Below, one piece after another: positions 45,918-53,780 of a stretch of 64,000 nucleotides of DNA (the stretch's first letter is position 1; each line of letters begins with the position of its first letter). The DNA comes from Deltaproteobacteria bacterium (lineage in GTDB: Bacteria; Myxococcota_A; UBA796; GCA-2862545), in contig REDI01000047.1 of the NCBI GenBank assembly GCA_007693595.1, positions 62,001 through 126,000 on the forward strand. The letters run 5' to 3'. A program made the position numbers and the translations under genes. The notes beneath the pieces were generated by a model that was not told the DNA's origin, made no database searches, and worked only from the letters and a program-made list of their open reading frames with translations.

Positions 45918-46470
45918 CGATCGCTCCAGCCTGGGGGTCTCGGATCATGCGTATGTGGGGCCCGACGTCGGGGATGTCGAAGGTCTCGCCTCGGCGCTGC
46001 CAGCCCTGCCGCTCGTAGAACGAAGCGGCGCTCGTGCGTGCATTGCACCACATCGGCTCGCCAACCTCTACCTCGATGGCCGAGAGCAGCGCCTTTCCGA
46101 CGCCCCGGCCTTGGTGCTCGGGGTGCACCGCCATGCCTCGGAGCTGCCAGCGCGGCCCGTCACCCTGGGGAAAGGGCCGGCCCAGCACGGTGGCGATGCC
46201 GATGATCTGTCCGCTCTGTCGTACCGCCCAGTGTCGGGTCGCGTCTTCGTTGTCGCCCTCGAAGTGGGCGCTGGCGCGGGGGCGCCCCTGCCGGAGGACC
46301 TGGTGGCGAAGGTCGATGATCTCGGGGGTCCTGGCGCGGTCGATGCTCAAGGGTGCGGTGAGCTTTCGCACCGCGGTCGCGGGAGCCCCCAAGATGCCGC
46401 GCACGATCGCCCCGAAGAGCCCGAACATGACGGTCAGGATGGTGGTGAAGATGCGCTCGATCGGGTTCAT
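45904..46470 (-). CDS. GNAT acetyltransferase with N-terminal membrane segment
   Basis: This 188-residue protein begins with a hydrophobic stretch (FTTILTVMFGLFGAIVRGILG) that could be a membrane anchor, followed by a GNAT domain. The acetyl-CoA-binding motif is LRGMAVHPEHQGRGVGKALL (Q-x-x-G-x-G/A), and the fold ends with the usual ASFYERQGW. An acetyl group would go to an amine whose identity is unknown. An anchor at this end is unusual for GNAT enzymes; a later start inside the frame would remove it. The ATG at 46470 is the first. The gene overlaps the repeat-protein gene by 14 bases. Confidence 0.83.
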   Translation of the reverse strand: MNPIERIFTTILTVMFGLFGAIVRGILGAPATAVRKLTAPLSIDRARTPEIIDLRHQVLRQGRPRASAHFEGDNEDATRHWAVRQSGQIIGIATVLGRPFPQGDGPRWQLRGMAVHPEHQGRGVGKALLSAIEVEVGEPMWCNARTSAASFYERQGWQRRGETFDIPDVGPHIRMIRDPQAGAIDVQG

Positions 46471-46528
46471 GCTCCGAGGCTAGCCCGCTCCGTCCACGCG
46501 GACCGCCTCGGTTCCTCGGCCCGACGCG

Positions 46529-46557
46529 ACGACACAGGGGAGCTTCAGCGTTAGGCT
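46529..46557 (+). promoter_or_regulatory. Candidate promoter (ACGACA-17-TAGGCT)
   Basis: ACGACA (46529-46534) and TAGGCT (46552-46557) are separated by 17 bases and end 20 bases before the ATG at 46578. The downstream GGAG fits as the ribosome-binding site. Confidence 0.4.
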
Positions 46558-46577
46558 CGCCCCTCGCTGGAGCCTCG

Positions 46578-48032
46578 ATGCGATTCAAGAGTGTTGTGTT
46601 GCTCGGACTGCTGCTCTCGGTGTCGAGCGCCGGTCCTCCTACGTCCCGCGTTCAGGCTGAAGCGCCGGGTCTGGAGCCCCTCGAGCCGGCCGTCGCCTGG
46701 GAGCGCGGTCATGTCGTGCTCGACGGGGCGACGGTGTGGACGGTGGCGGGCGAGGTGCTCTCGCCGGGCTGGGTCGAGATCGACGAGGGACGGATCCTTC
46801 GAGTGGGCGCGGGCCAGGCGCCGAGCGTGCAGGGGGCCCAGGTGCTCGACGTGCAAGGAAAGCACCTCACACCTGGCTTGATCGACACGCACTCCCACCT
46901 TGGGGTCTACCCTTCCCCCCGAGTTCAGGCGCACGCCGATGGCAACGAGGCCACCAAGCCCGTCACCGCGGGCGTGTGGGCGGAGCACTCGGTCTGGCCT
47001 CAGGATCCGGGCTTTCGCAGGGCGGTCGAGGGTGGGGTGACCGCGCTGCAGATCCTCCCAGGCTCGGCCAACCTGGTCGGCGGGCGTGGCGTCGTGCTCC
47101 AGTTGCTACCCGCCCGTGGGGCGCGGGCCATGCGCTTCCCCGGCGCCCCCGAGACCGTCAAGCTCGCCTGTGGCGAGAACCCCAAGCGCGTCTACCAGAG
47201 CCGAGGGCCCTCCACGCGCATGGGCAACCTCTACGGCCAGCGCAAGGCCTTCATCGAGGCCGAAGCCTATCGCAAGAAGTGGAAGAAGTACGAAGATAAG
47301 GCCAAGAAGTCTCGCGAGGAGCGCGAGGCCTGGAAGCGCGACAACGCCCGCCGACTCGAGCGGGGTCGCGACCCCAAAGATCCCAAACCGTCAGGGCCCG
47401 GCGATCCGCCCACGAGGGACCTCGACAAGGACACGCTGGCCGGGGTGCTCGATGGCACGATCCTCCCGCAGATCCATTGCTATCGTGCCGACGACATGAT
47501 CTCGATGCTCCAGGTCGCCCAAGAGTTCGACTTTCGGGTTCGATCCTTTCATCATGCGGTCGAGGCCTACAAGATCCGCGACATCCTCGCGGAGCACGAG
47601 GTCTCGGTCAGCACGTGGGCCGACTGGTGGGGCTTCAAGCTCGAAGCCCACGACGCGATCATGGCTAACGCCGCTCTGGTGCACGCCGCGGGGGGGCGGG
47701 CCGTGATCCACTCCGACTCCGAGATCGGCATCCAGCGCCTCAACCAAGAGGCGGCCAAGGCTCTCCGAGCGGGGCGCGAGCTCGGGCTCGATCTCTCCGA
47801 GTCCGATGCCTTGTCTTGGATCACGACCAACGCGGCTTGGACGCTGGGCATCGACGACCAGACTGGAGCGATCGTCGAGGGTCTGCGCGCGGATCTGGTC
47901 GTATGGAGCGGCCCGCCCCTCAGCGTCTACAGCGAGCCTGAGCGGGTCTACATCGACGGGGTGCCGACCCTCGGCGCCGAGGTCGAGATCGAGCACTCCG
48001 ACTTCATGATCGGCCTGGAGGTGGTTCCATGA
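46578..48032 (+). CDS. Secreted amidohydrolase (imidazolonepropionase-like)
   Basis: This 484-residue protein has a signal peptide (VVLLGLLLSVSSAGPPTS). The amidohydrolase fold has GKHLTPGLIDTHSHLGVYP (metal-binding H-x-H), further ligand candidates in IRSFHHAVEAYK-type and HAAGGRAVIHSDSEIG (the Asp after the His), and the C-terminal ADLVVWSGPP that closes the composite sandwich. It belongs with the imidazolonepropionase-like secreted amidohydrolases; the substrate is unknown. A Lys/Glu-rich helical insert (AYRKKWKKYEDKAKKSREER) sits in the middle and is unusual. The stop overlaps the next amidohydrolase gene (ATGA). Confidence 0.88.
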   Translation: MRFKSVVLLGLLLSVSSAGPPTSRVQAEAPGLEPLEPAVAWERGHVVLDGATVWTVAGEVLSPGWVEIDEGRILRVGAGQAPSVQGAQVLDVQGKHLTPGLIDTHSHLGVYPSPRVQAHADGNEATKPVTAGVWAEHSVWPQDPGFRRAVEGGVTALQILPGSANLVGGRGVVLQLLPARGARAMRFPGAPETVKLACGENPKRVYQSRGPSTRMGNLYGQRKAFIEAEAYRKKWKKYEDKAKKSREEREAWKRDNARRLERGRDPKDPKPSGPGDPPTRDLDKDTLAGVLDGTILPQIHCYRADDMISMLQVAQEFDFRVRSFHHAVEAYKIRDILAEHEVSVSTWADWWGFKLEAHDAIMANAALVHAAGGRAVIHSDSEIGIQRLNQEAAKALRAGRELGLDLSESDALSWITTNAAWTLGIDDQTGAIVEGLRADLVVWSGPPLSVYSEPERVYIDGVPTLGAEVEIEHSDFMIGLEVVP

Positions 48033-49336
48033 GGCGCCTGCTCTTTTTGGGGCTCTTCACCGTCGCGCCTGCGCTTGCGGGCCCAGATCGGCACCTCCTT
48101 CCTCCCGAGCTGAACGATGCAGACTGCGTAGCCTTCTTGCCTCTGAAGGGCGAAGCTCGCGTGGTGCTGCCCGAGGGCGAGCGTTCGGGCGAAGTGGGGG
48201 TCGTGGTCGCGGGTGAGCGTATCATCGAAGTCGAACCGTCCGATGAGCTCCTCCGCCGGGGAGATCGGGTGCAGCACCGCGGTACCCCCTGCGCGGTGGT
48301 CGACATCACAGACCAAACCCTCATGCCGGGTTTGGTCGAGCTCAACACCCAGCTCGGACTCGTCGAGATCAGCGCCGAGTCGTCGACCGACCAGAGCGGC
48401 GCTGGCCGTGGTCGGATCCGAGCCTTTCTCCGTGTGGACGAGGTCTACGATCCAAGCTCCATCGCGATCCCGGTGCAGCGGGTCGAGGGCATCACCTCAG
48501 CGATGGTGCAGCCCAAGAAGGGGCTGGTCAGCGGGCGGGCCGCCTTCTTCGATCTGGCGGGCCAGACTCAGGCCGAGGCGAGAGCCAGCGCGATCGAGCC
48601 GGTCGTCGTCCGCATGCCGAGCTCGAACCGGGGCGCGGCGATCGCCGACCTCCATGAGCTCCTGCTCGACACCGCGCTCTATGTGCGGAACACCAACGCC
48701 TTCGATCAGAACCGCTTTCGACCGACGCGGGCGGATCGTCTTGATCTCGAGGCGATGATCCCGGTGCTCCGTGGGCAACAGCCGCTGCTCGTGCACGCGG
48801 ACCGCGCGGCGGACGTCGAGGCCCTACTCCGCCTCCAAGGTGAGTTCGGTCTTCGCATGGTGCTCGTGGGGGGCGCAGAGGCCTGGCGGCACGGGCCCGC
48901 CCTGGCCAAGGCGGGGGTGCCGGTCGTCGTCGACCCTCTCGTCTACGGTCCTGGCACCTTCGATCAGATGCACGCACGCCCCGACAACGCGGCCTTGCTC
49001 GCCGAAGCGGGGGTAACCGTCGTCCTCTCGAGTGGATCGACCCACAACGCGCGCACCTTGCGGCAGGTGGCTGGCAACGCCGTGCGTGGCGGCCTCGACC
49101 GCGAGGTGGCGCTGCGGGCGATCAGCACCTACCCCGCCGAGATCGCCGGCTCCGACCGTGGGCGCATCGCTCCCGGACAGGTCGCGAACCTGGTGGTCTT
49201 CGACGGCGATCCCCTGGAGCCGCTCACCAGCACGACCTTCGTGATGATCCGTGGCCGACCCATCCCCCTCGACAGCCGGCCGTGGCGCCTAACCCTGCGT
49301 TACCTCTCCATGCCTCTGCCGGCGCCTCAGGACTAG
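48029..49336 (+). CDS. Amidohydrolase-like secreted protein lacking HxH
   Basis: This 435-residue protein has a signal peptide (LLFLGLFTVAPALAG) and is a diverged paralogue or partner of the gene before it. It keeps the fold (LMPGLVELNTQLGLVEIS, GIAPGQVANLVVFDGDPLEPL end sandwich). At the first metal motif it has ELNTQLG where an active enzyme has D-x-H-x-H, so that metal pair is gone. A late SSGSTHNARTLRQ partly resembles the catalytic-Asp region. It could be a non-catalytic partner of the upstream enzyme. The two are translationally coupled through ATGA at 48029-48032. Confidence 0.8.
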   Translation: MRRLLFLGLFTVAPALAGPDRHLLPPELNDADCVAFLPLKGEARVVLPEGERSGEVGVVVAGERIIEVEPSDELLRRGDRVQHRGTPCAVVDITDQTLMPGLVELNTQLGLVEISAESSTDQSGAGRGRIRAFLRVDEVYDPSSIAIPVQRVEGITSAMVQPKKGLVSGRAAFFDLAGQTQAEARASAIEPVVVRMPSSNRGAAIADLHELLLDTALYVRNTNAFDQNRFRPTRADRLDLEAMIPVLRGQQPLLVHADRAADVEALLRLQGEFGLRMVLVGGAEAWRHGPALAKAGVPVVVDPLVYGPGTFDQMHARPDNAALLAEAGVTVVLSSGSTHNARTLRQVAGNAVRGGLDREVALRAISTYPAEIAGSDRGRIAPGQVANLVVFDGDPLEPLTSTTFVMIRGRPIPLDSRPWRLTLRYLSMPLPAPQD

Positions 49337-49361
49337 CCAGAGCGCGGCGCCGACGGTGCGG

Positions 49362-51161
49362 TCAGGGAAGGACCGCGACGGGGGACTTCGTCGACGTGCT
49401 CCATCGGTCGAAGACGACGTCCTCGCCCAGGACGACGCCGACTTGGTAGTCGAAGGAGGTGCTACGAAGTCGATCGTGTGGGATGGAGCAGGTCAGGTCT
49501 TGGCGTAGCGGGACGTAGACATAGTTGGTGACCTCGGCGTCGTGGGCGGGGCGGAAGCGGCACAGGATCTCGGGCCAATCCCTCACCGCTTCGCGCGCCC
49601 AGACGCGGAGCTGGTCGCGCTCGACCCGGACGCTGAGCAAGGGAAGCTTAGGGAGTTCCTTGGCCCGCGCGTGAAGCATCGCCTCCATGTGGCGCACGAC
49701 GAGGTCGAGATCGAAGTCGCAGCGTTCGGCGATGGCGCTCCAGAGTGACAGACCCGTGACCCGTCGGAGCCCGAACTCGCGCTGGGCCTCGAGCACGCAT
49801 CGTCGGGTGGGTGCCCCTCCGAAGTCGTCGAGCGCCGCCACGAAGGCTTGTCCGATGGGGTAGACCTGAGCGAGGTCGCGCTCTCGTCTGAAGAGGTTGT
49901 CCTCGACGAGCAGGGCGAAGCTCACAGGATCCCGACGGTGGATGGCGGCGGCGATGTCGGGGAGGGGATCGCGCCCTTGGAGCTTGGCTTCGACCCAGCT
50001 CGCGAGTCCTTCCTCGAAGAAGCGGTTGTGGCTTCGGAGACGCCAGGCCGCGGGGCCGGAGAGGTGAAAGGAGTGTGCATGGGTGAGCTCGTGAGCGACA
50101 ATATAGAGGCTTGTCTCTTGTTCGACGCGGATCCGGCCGCCGGTGAAGACCCCGGCGTGGTTCTCGGCGGCGCCGAGGAGCTCGACATCGAGGCTGAGCG
50201 GGTCGGGCTGGTCCAGCAGCGCGCCGACTCTGGCCGAGATCTCGTCGATCTCTGCGGCGATGGCCAGGGCGTGGTCCGCGTGGGGATCGCGATACAAGAC
50301 GCGCAGATGTTCGGTGGTGTGGACCTGTATACCTTGGGTGATCAGCGTCGGGGCAAAGGTCAGAAGGATGAAGCTCGCGACGCCTCCGATCGCCAACAGC
50401 GCGAGCGTCATCACCCCGGCAGTCACGATCCGAACCGCTCCGGTGGCCCAGGAGCCTTGCTTGAGCAAGAACGCGCCTGGTCCGAGGAAGAGCAAGAAGG
50501 AGCTCAGCGCGCCGAGGAGACCTAGGACCGGCCAAACCACCAGGGGGCCTGGCGGGTGCGTCGGCGCGCGGAGGTCCAGCACCACCTGGCCCCAGCCCCC
50601 CGACATGGGCATGTACTCTTGAAGCGGCGGGTAGACGACGGAGATCATGCCGAGCATGACGAAGGCAACGACCAGCACGCCCCAGGCGAGCACCCGAAAC
50701 CAAGAGAGCACGAGCCCCAGGCCGTACCCGGCGACGCAGGGCGTGATCAAGATGAGGTTCTGATAGAGGATCGGCCAGAGGCCTTCGCTCTCGGGTAGTC
50801 CCGGCGCGAGCCAGAGTTGGACGAGGTCCAAGAACATGGACGTGCCGATCCACGCGGAGCAGGGCAAGGCGCCGGCCACGGTCTTGGAGAGAAAGATCCC
50901 GCTTCGGGAGGTGGGAAGGCTGTCGAGGAACTCGACCTGCCCCTCGGCGACCTCGGGGGCGACGAGGGTGTGACCGATGGCAAAGGTAATAATGAAGAGG
51001 AGAAAGGCGGCGAAAGAGCCGCTAGCAACCCGGGAGGACATGCCGTCGAGGGTGAGCGAGGAGTCGAAGAGACGCAGGGTCACGTCGAGCGCCAAGAGCG
51101 CGAAGATCGCGATCCAGTGGGGCCACAGGGAGGAGGAGTCCTTGAGGAAGAGCGCGATCAT
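49362..51161 (-). CDS. ABC-2-type permease fused to a HExxH peptidase domain
   Basis: This 599-residue protein has about seven membrane helices in residues 1-275 (for example SFAAFLLFIITFAIGHTLVA, VLAWGVLVVAFVMLGMISVVY). A peptidase-like domain of about 320 residues follows, with HELTH at 357-361 and a third zinc ligand in FFEEGLASWVE (Glu384), the gluzincin pattern. An odd number of helices would place that domain in the periplasm; this is an inference. A zinc peptidase within an ABC exporter subunit may process or release its own cargo. It overlaps the upstream permease gene by one base (TGATG) and is the last gene of an operon with that permease and an ATPase. Confidence 0.85.
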   Translation of the reverse strand: MIALFLKDSSSLWPHWIAIFALLALDVTLRLFDSSLTLDGMSSRVASGSFAAFLLFIITFAIGHTLVAPEVAEGQVEFLDSLPTSRSGIFLSKTVAGALPCSAWIGTSMFLDLVQLWLAPGLPESEGLWPILYQNLILITPCVAGYGLGLVLSWFRVLAWGVLVVAFVMLGMISVVYPPLQEYMPMSGGWGQVVLDLRAPTHPPGPLVVWPVLGLLGALSSFLLFLGPGAFLLKQGSWATGAVRIVTAGVMTLALLAIGGVASFILLTFAPTLITQGIQVHTTEHLRVLYRDPHADHALAIAAEIDEISARVGALLDQPDPLSLDVELLGAAENHAGVFTGGRIRVEQETSLYIVAHELTHAHSFHLSGPAAWRLRSHNRFFEEGLASWVEAKLQGRDPLPDIAAAIHRRDPVSFALLVEDNLFRRERDLAQVYPIGQAFVAALDDFGGAPTRRCVLEAQREFGLRRVTGLSLWSAIAERCDFDLDLVVRHMEAMLHARAKELPKLPLLSVRVERDQLRVWAREAVRDWPEILCRFRPAHDAEVTNYVYVPLRQDLTCSIPHDRLRSTSFDYQVGVVLGEDVVFDRWSTSTKSPVAVLP

Positions 51162-52894
51162 CAGCGCACCGCCACGCCGCTCGAGTGCCAGCCCTCAAGC
51201 GAAGGATCGAAGAGGACAAGCTCCACGGCGAGTGGCTGAGAGAGGCTGAAGTCCAGCGGAAGGTCTGCGTCGTGCTCGGTGGCGTGCAGTCTCCAGGGCC
51301 TCGTGTCGCGTGGCCGTCGCTCCAGGTCATCGAGGGCCTGGCGGCGAAGGACGGCGCCTGGAGGGGTCTCGTGGCTGAACAGGGCGACCAGCACGCCCTG
51401 ATCGATCTCGATCTCGACCTTGGGAAGGGCTCGTCGTGGCGCTCGACCTTCGGCCCAGCTCTGGGAGGGCCCCGCCCCACACCGCGCCCGCATCCAGCCT
51501 TCGGGCAGGGTCCAAGAGGCCCACAGAGAGGCCAGGAGTCCCGATGCGCGACGGGTCGAGAAGGCGTGGCGCAGGACGCAGGGTGCGGAGTCCCCGAGGC
51601 TCTGGAGTCGAGCGACGGCCACGGCCTCGGCGACGTCGCGCCCGGCCGATAGTCGCTGCCCCGGATGGTCGGCTGTGGGATCCTCGACCCACGCCAGGCG
51701 CCGCTCGAGCGCGCTGGAAGGACGAACCCAGCCCGGCGCACCGTGGGCCAGGGCGTCGAGATCCGGGTGGATCAGGCCCAGGCTGCCCGCCTGTTCCTGA
51801 AGGACATACGTTGCGATCTCGCGCGCGAGGCTCTGGGTGGGGCCGTCGGGATCGACGAGCAGGGCGAGCTCGGCTCCACCGCCCGGAGGGAGGCGGATGT
51901 GGCGATCGAGCCCCCGCGGGCTGGGGTACAGCAAGACCGATGGCCAGGCCTCGACGCCGACGACCTCGCCGAGATCATCCAAGATAGAGGCCGCCTCTTG
52001 ACCTACCTCTCGGAGCTGCCCCCCTCCGGACAGGTGAACGACGGCGTGGGTGGCAGGTACGGGCTGGGTGAGCTGGAGCGGAGGACGGGAGGGCGCGATC
52101 GCGAGCAGGATCGGCTCGAGGGTGAGCACCAGGATCATGCCGAGCATGACCGTGGCGCGCTGTCGGGCGTTGGAGACGCCGTACCATCGATCGGGAAACA
52201 TTCCACCCTTGAAGGCGGCGATCGAGAACCCCAGTACGAGGGCGCCCACCGTCCAGGCGAGGGTGATCGGGACGGCGCCGTAGGGGGGAAGGCTCCGCCC
52301 ATGATCGAGGGGCTCAGCGAGCACGGCGTGCCACATCAGGCTTGAGAAGGCGTTGCTTACCCAGCCCGCGCCGATGGAGGAGGCGCCTGCGAGCAAGGCC
52401 CACCACAGCAGCCAGCGCCACCGGCCGAACCAAGCGACAGCGAAGGACACGGCGTGCCAGGCCACCATGTAGAGGCCACACTGCCAGTGGAGCTGCAACA
52501 GCCACCAGCCGGGTAGCCCTTGCATGCGCAGGGCGAGGAGCGCGGTGGTCATCAAGGTCAGCTCCGTCAGGAGCAGGGTGAGGCCCAGGCCCATGAGGTA
52601 GGGCACGCCGAGGCGGAGCGGCGTGGAGAGAGGTAAGGCAGCCAGGAACTCAGAGGTGCCATCGGCGAGGTCGCGGGCCACCAAGCGCTCGTTAATCAGG
52701 ATCACCACCAGAGGTCCCAGGTAGTAGAGTGCGCCCACCCCGGCATCGATCACGCTGTTCTCGGATCGGATCAATACCGAGCTCCACGCCGTGACCAGCA
52801 GCGCCGCGAACAGCAGTCCGGCCCAGACCAGCATGCCCAGGTGGTGCACCAGGTTCTTGAGCACCAGGGCGGCGACGACCCGAAGGGCGGTCAT
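51161..52894 (-). CDS. ABC-2-type permease with degenerate peptidase-like domain
   Basis: This 577-residue protein has the same two-part plan as its downstream neighbour: about seven membrane helices (MLVWAGLLFAALLVTAW, AVPITLAWTVGALVLGFSIA) and a soluble C-terminal domain. Where the neighbour has HELTH it has REIAT (in SLAREIATYVLQEQ), and where the neighbour has EEGLASWVE it has ERRLAWVED. The flanking sequence still matches, so it is a homologous domain that has lost its zinc site. The two probably form a heterodimeric exporter with one active and one structural peptidase-like lobe. Its start overlaps the ATPase gene's stop (ATGA at 52891-52894). Confidence 0.82.
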   Translation of the reverse strand: MTALRVVAALVLKNLVHHLGMLVWAGLLFAALLVTAWSSVLIRSENSVIDAGVGALYYLGPLVVILINERLVARDLADGTSEFLAALPLSTPLRLGVPYLMGLGLTLLLTELTLMTTALLALRMQGLPGWWLLQLHWQCGLYMVAWHAVSFAVAWFGRWRWLLWWALLAGASSIGAGWVSNAFSSLMWHAVLAEPLDHGRSLPPYGAVPITLAWTVGALVLGFSIAAFKGGMFPDRWYGVSNARQRATVMLGMILVLTLEPILLAIAPSRPPLQLTQPVPATHAVVHLSGGGQLREVGQEAASILDDLGEVVGVEAWPSVLLYPSPRGLDRHIRLPPGGGAELALLVDPDGPTQSLAREIATYVLQEQAGSLGLIHPDLDALAHGAPGWVRPSSALERRLAWVEDPTADHPGQRLSAGRDVAEAVAVARLQSLGDSAPCVLRHAFSTRRASGLLASLWASWTLPEGWMRARCGAGPSQSWAEGRAPRRALPKVEIEIDQGVLVALFSHETPPGAVLRRQALDDLERRPRDTRPWRLHATEHDADLPLDFSLSQPLAVELVLFDPSLEGWHSSGVAVR

Positions 52895-53724
52895 GCGTCT
52901 TGCCGCGCGATGGCCACGAAGGCCTCTTCGAGAGAGACGCTTGCGGTCATGAGGTCGCGCCAGATCTCAGGGTCGCCCCAGCCGATCACGCCACGATCAT
53001 CTTCATGAAGCGCCAGCGCTCCCTCGGGGAGCTGGCCCACCCTGCGCACCCGCGCGGCGAAGTCCGAGACCGAACCCTGAAAGAAGATGCGTCCGTCGTG
53101 AAGGATGCCGACCTGGTCGCCGATGTCGACGACCTCGCTGACGGTGTGGGTGCTGAACACGACCGTGCAGTCCCCCTCATCGACCGTCTGGCGCAAGAGA
53201 TCCAGGATCTCGCGTCGGGTCACGGGATCGACGCCGGCGGTGGGCTCGTCGAGCAGCAGGAGGGGAGGCCGGTGGGCCAGGGCGAGCGCCATCGCCAGCT
53301 TCATGCGGGTGCCTCCCGACAGGGTCCCGACCCGCTGGTTCGGCTCGATCGAGAGCCGCTCGAGCAGCGAGGCGAAATAGGAGGGATCCCAGGTCGGATA
53401 GAAGGCACCGACGAAGCGGCCCAGGGTTCGCACCTTCATCCAAGGGTAGAAGTGCTGCTGCTGGCTGACGTAGCCGATCCTTCGTCGCTGCCTGGGCCGG
53501 GTACGCCGGATGCGGTGCCCGTCTAAGGCCATGGTCCCACCATGGGGCGAGAGGATCCCTACGAGCATCCGGAGCGTGGTGGTCTTCCCGGCGCCGTTAC
53601 GCCCGAGGAAGCCGTAGATAACACCACGAGGAACGCGAAGATCGAGGCCCTTTATGACCTGGCGTGAACCGAAGCGGCGGATCAGCCCCTCGGTCGTCAC
53701 GGCGAGCTCCGTGTCTCTGTCCAC
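52891..53724 (-). CDS. ABC transporter ATP-binding protein
   Basis: This 277-residue ATPase has Walker A GRNGAGKTTTL (about residue 42), signature TLSGGTRMKLAMAL, Walker B LLLLDEPTAGVDP and the switch His in VVFSTHTVSEV. It has the C-terminal extension typical of ABC-2 exporter ATPases (GVIGWGDPEIWRDLM). It is the first gene of the operon, coupled by ATGA to the first permease and then to the permease-peptidase, so it surely powers that heterodimeric exporter. The N-terminus starts MDRDTELAVTTEGL with a GGAGG-like site upstream. Confidence 0.93.
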   Translation of the reverse strand: MDRDTELAVTTEGLIRRFGSRQVIKGLDLRVPRGVIYGFLGRNGAGKTTTLRMLVGILSPHGGTMALDGHRIRRTRPRQRRRIGYVSQQQHFYPWMKVRTLGRFVGAFYPTWDPSYFASLLERLSIEPNQRVGTLSGGTRMKLAMALALAHRPPLLLLDEPTAGVDPVTRREILDLLRQTVDEGDCTVVFSTHTVSEVVDIGDQVGILHDGRIFFQGSVSDFAARVRRVGQLPEGALALHEDDRGVIGWGDPEIWRDLMTASVSLEEAFVAIARQDA

Positions 53725-53780
53725 CTGCGCCTCCCTGCGCTACCCGCGGGACTCTACCGCAAGAGGAAGAAGGAGGCGAA

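Noticed and set aside
44376-46205. Plus-strand open frame of 609 codons opposite the repeat protein
   Set aside because: Its repeats are the reverse complement of the real 84-bp array and it has Gly/Val-rich content with no start signal; the minus-strand frame has the consistent helix-forming repeat.
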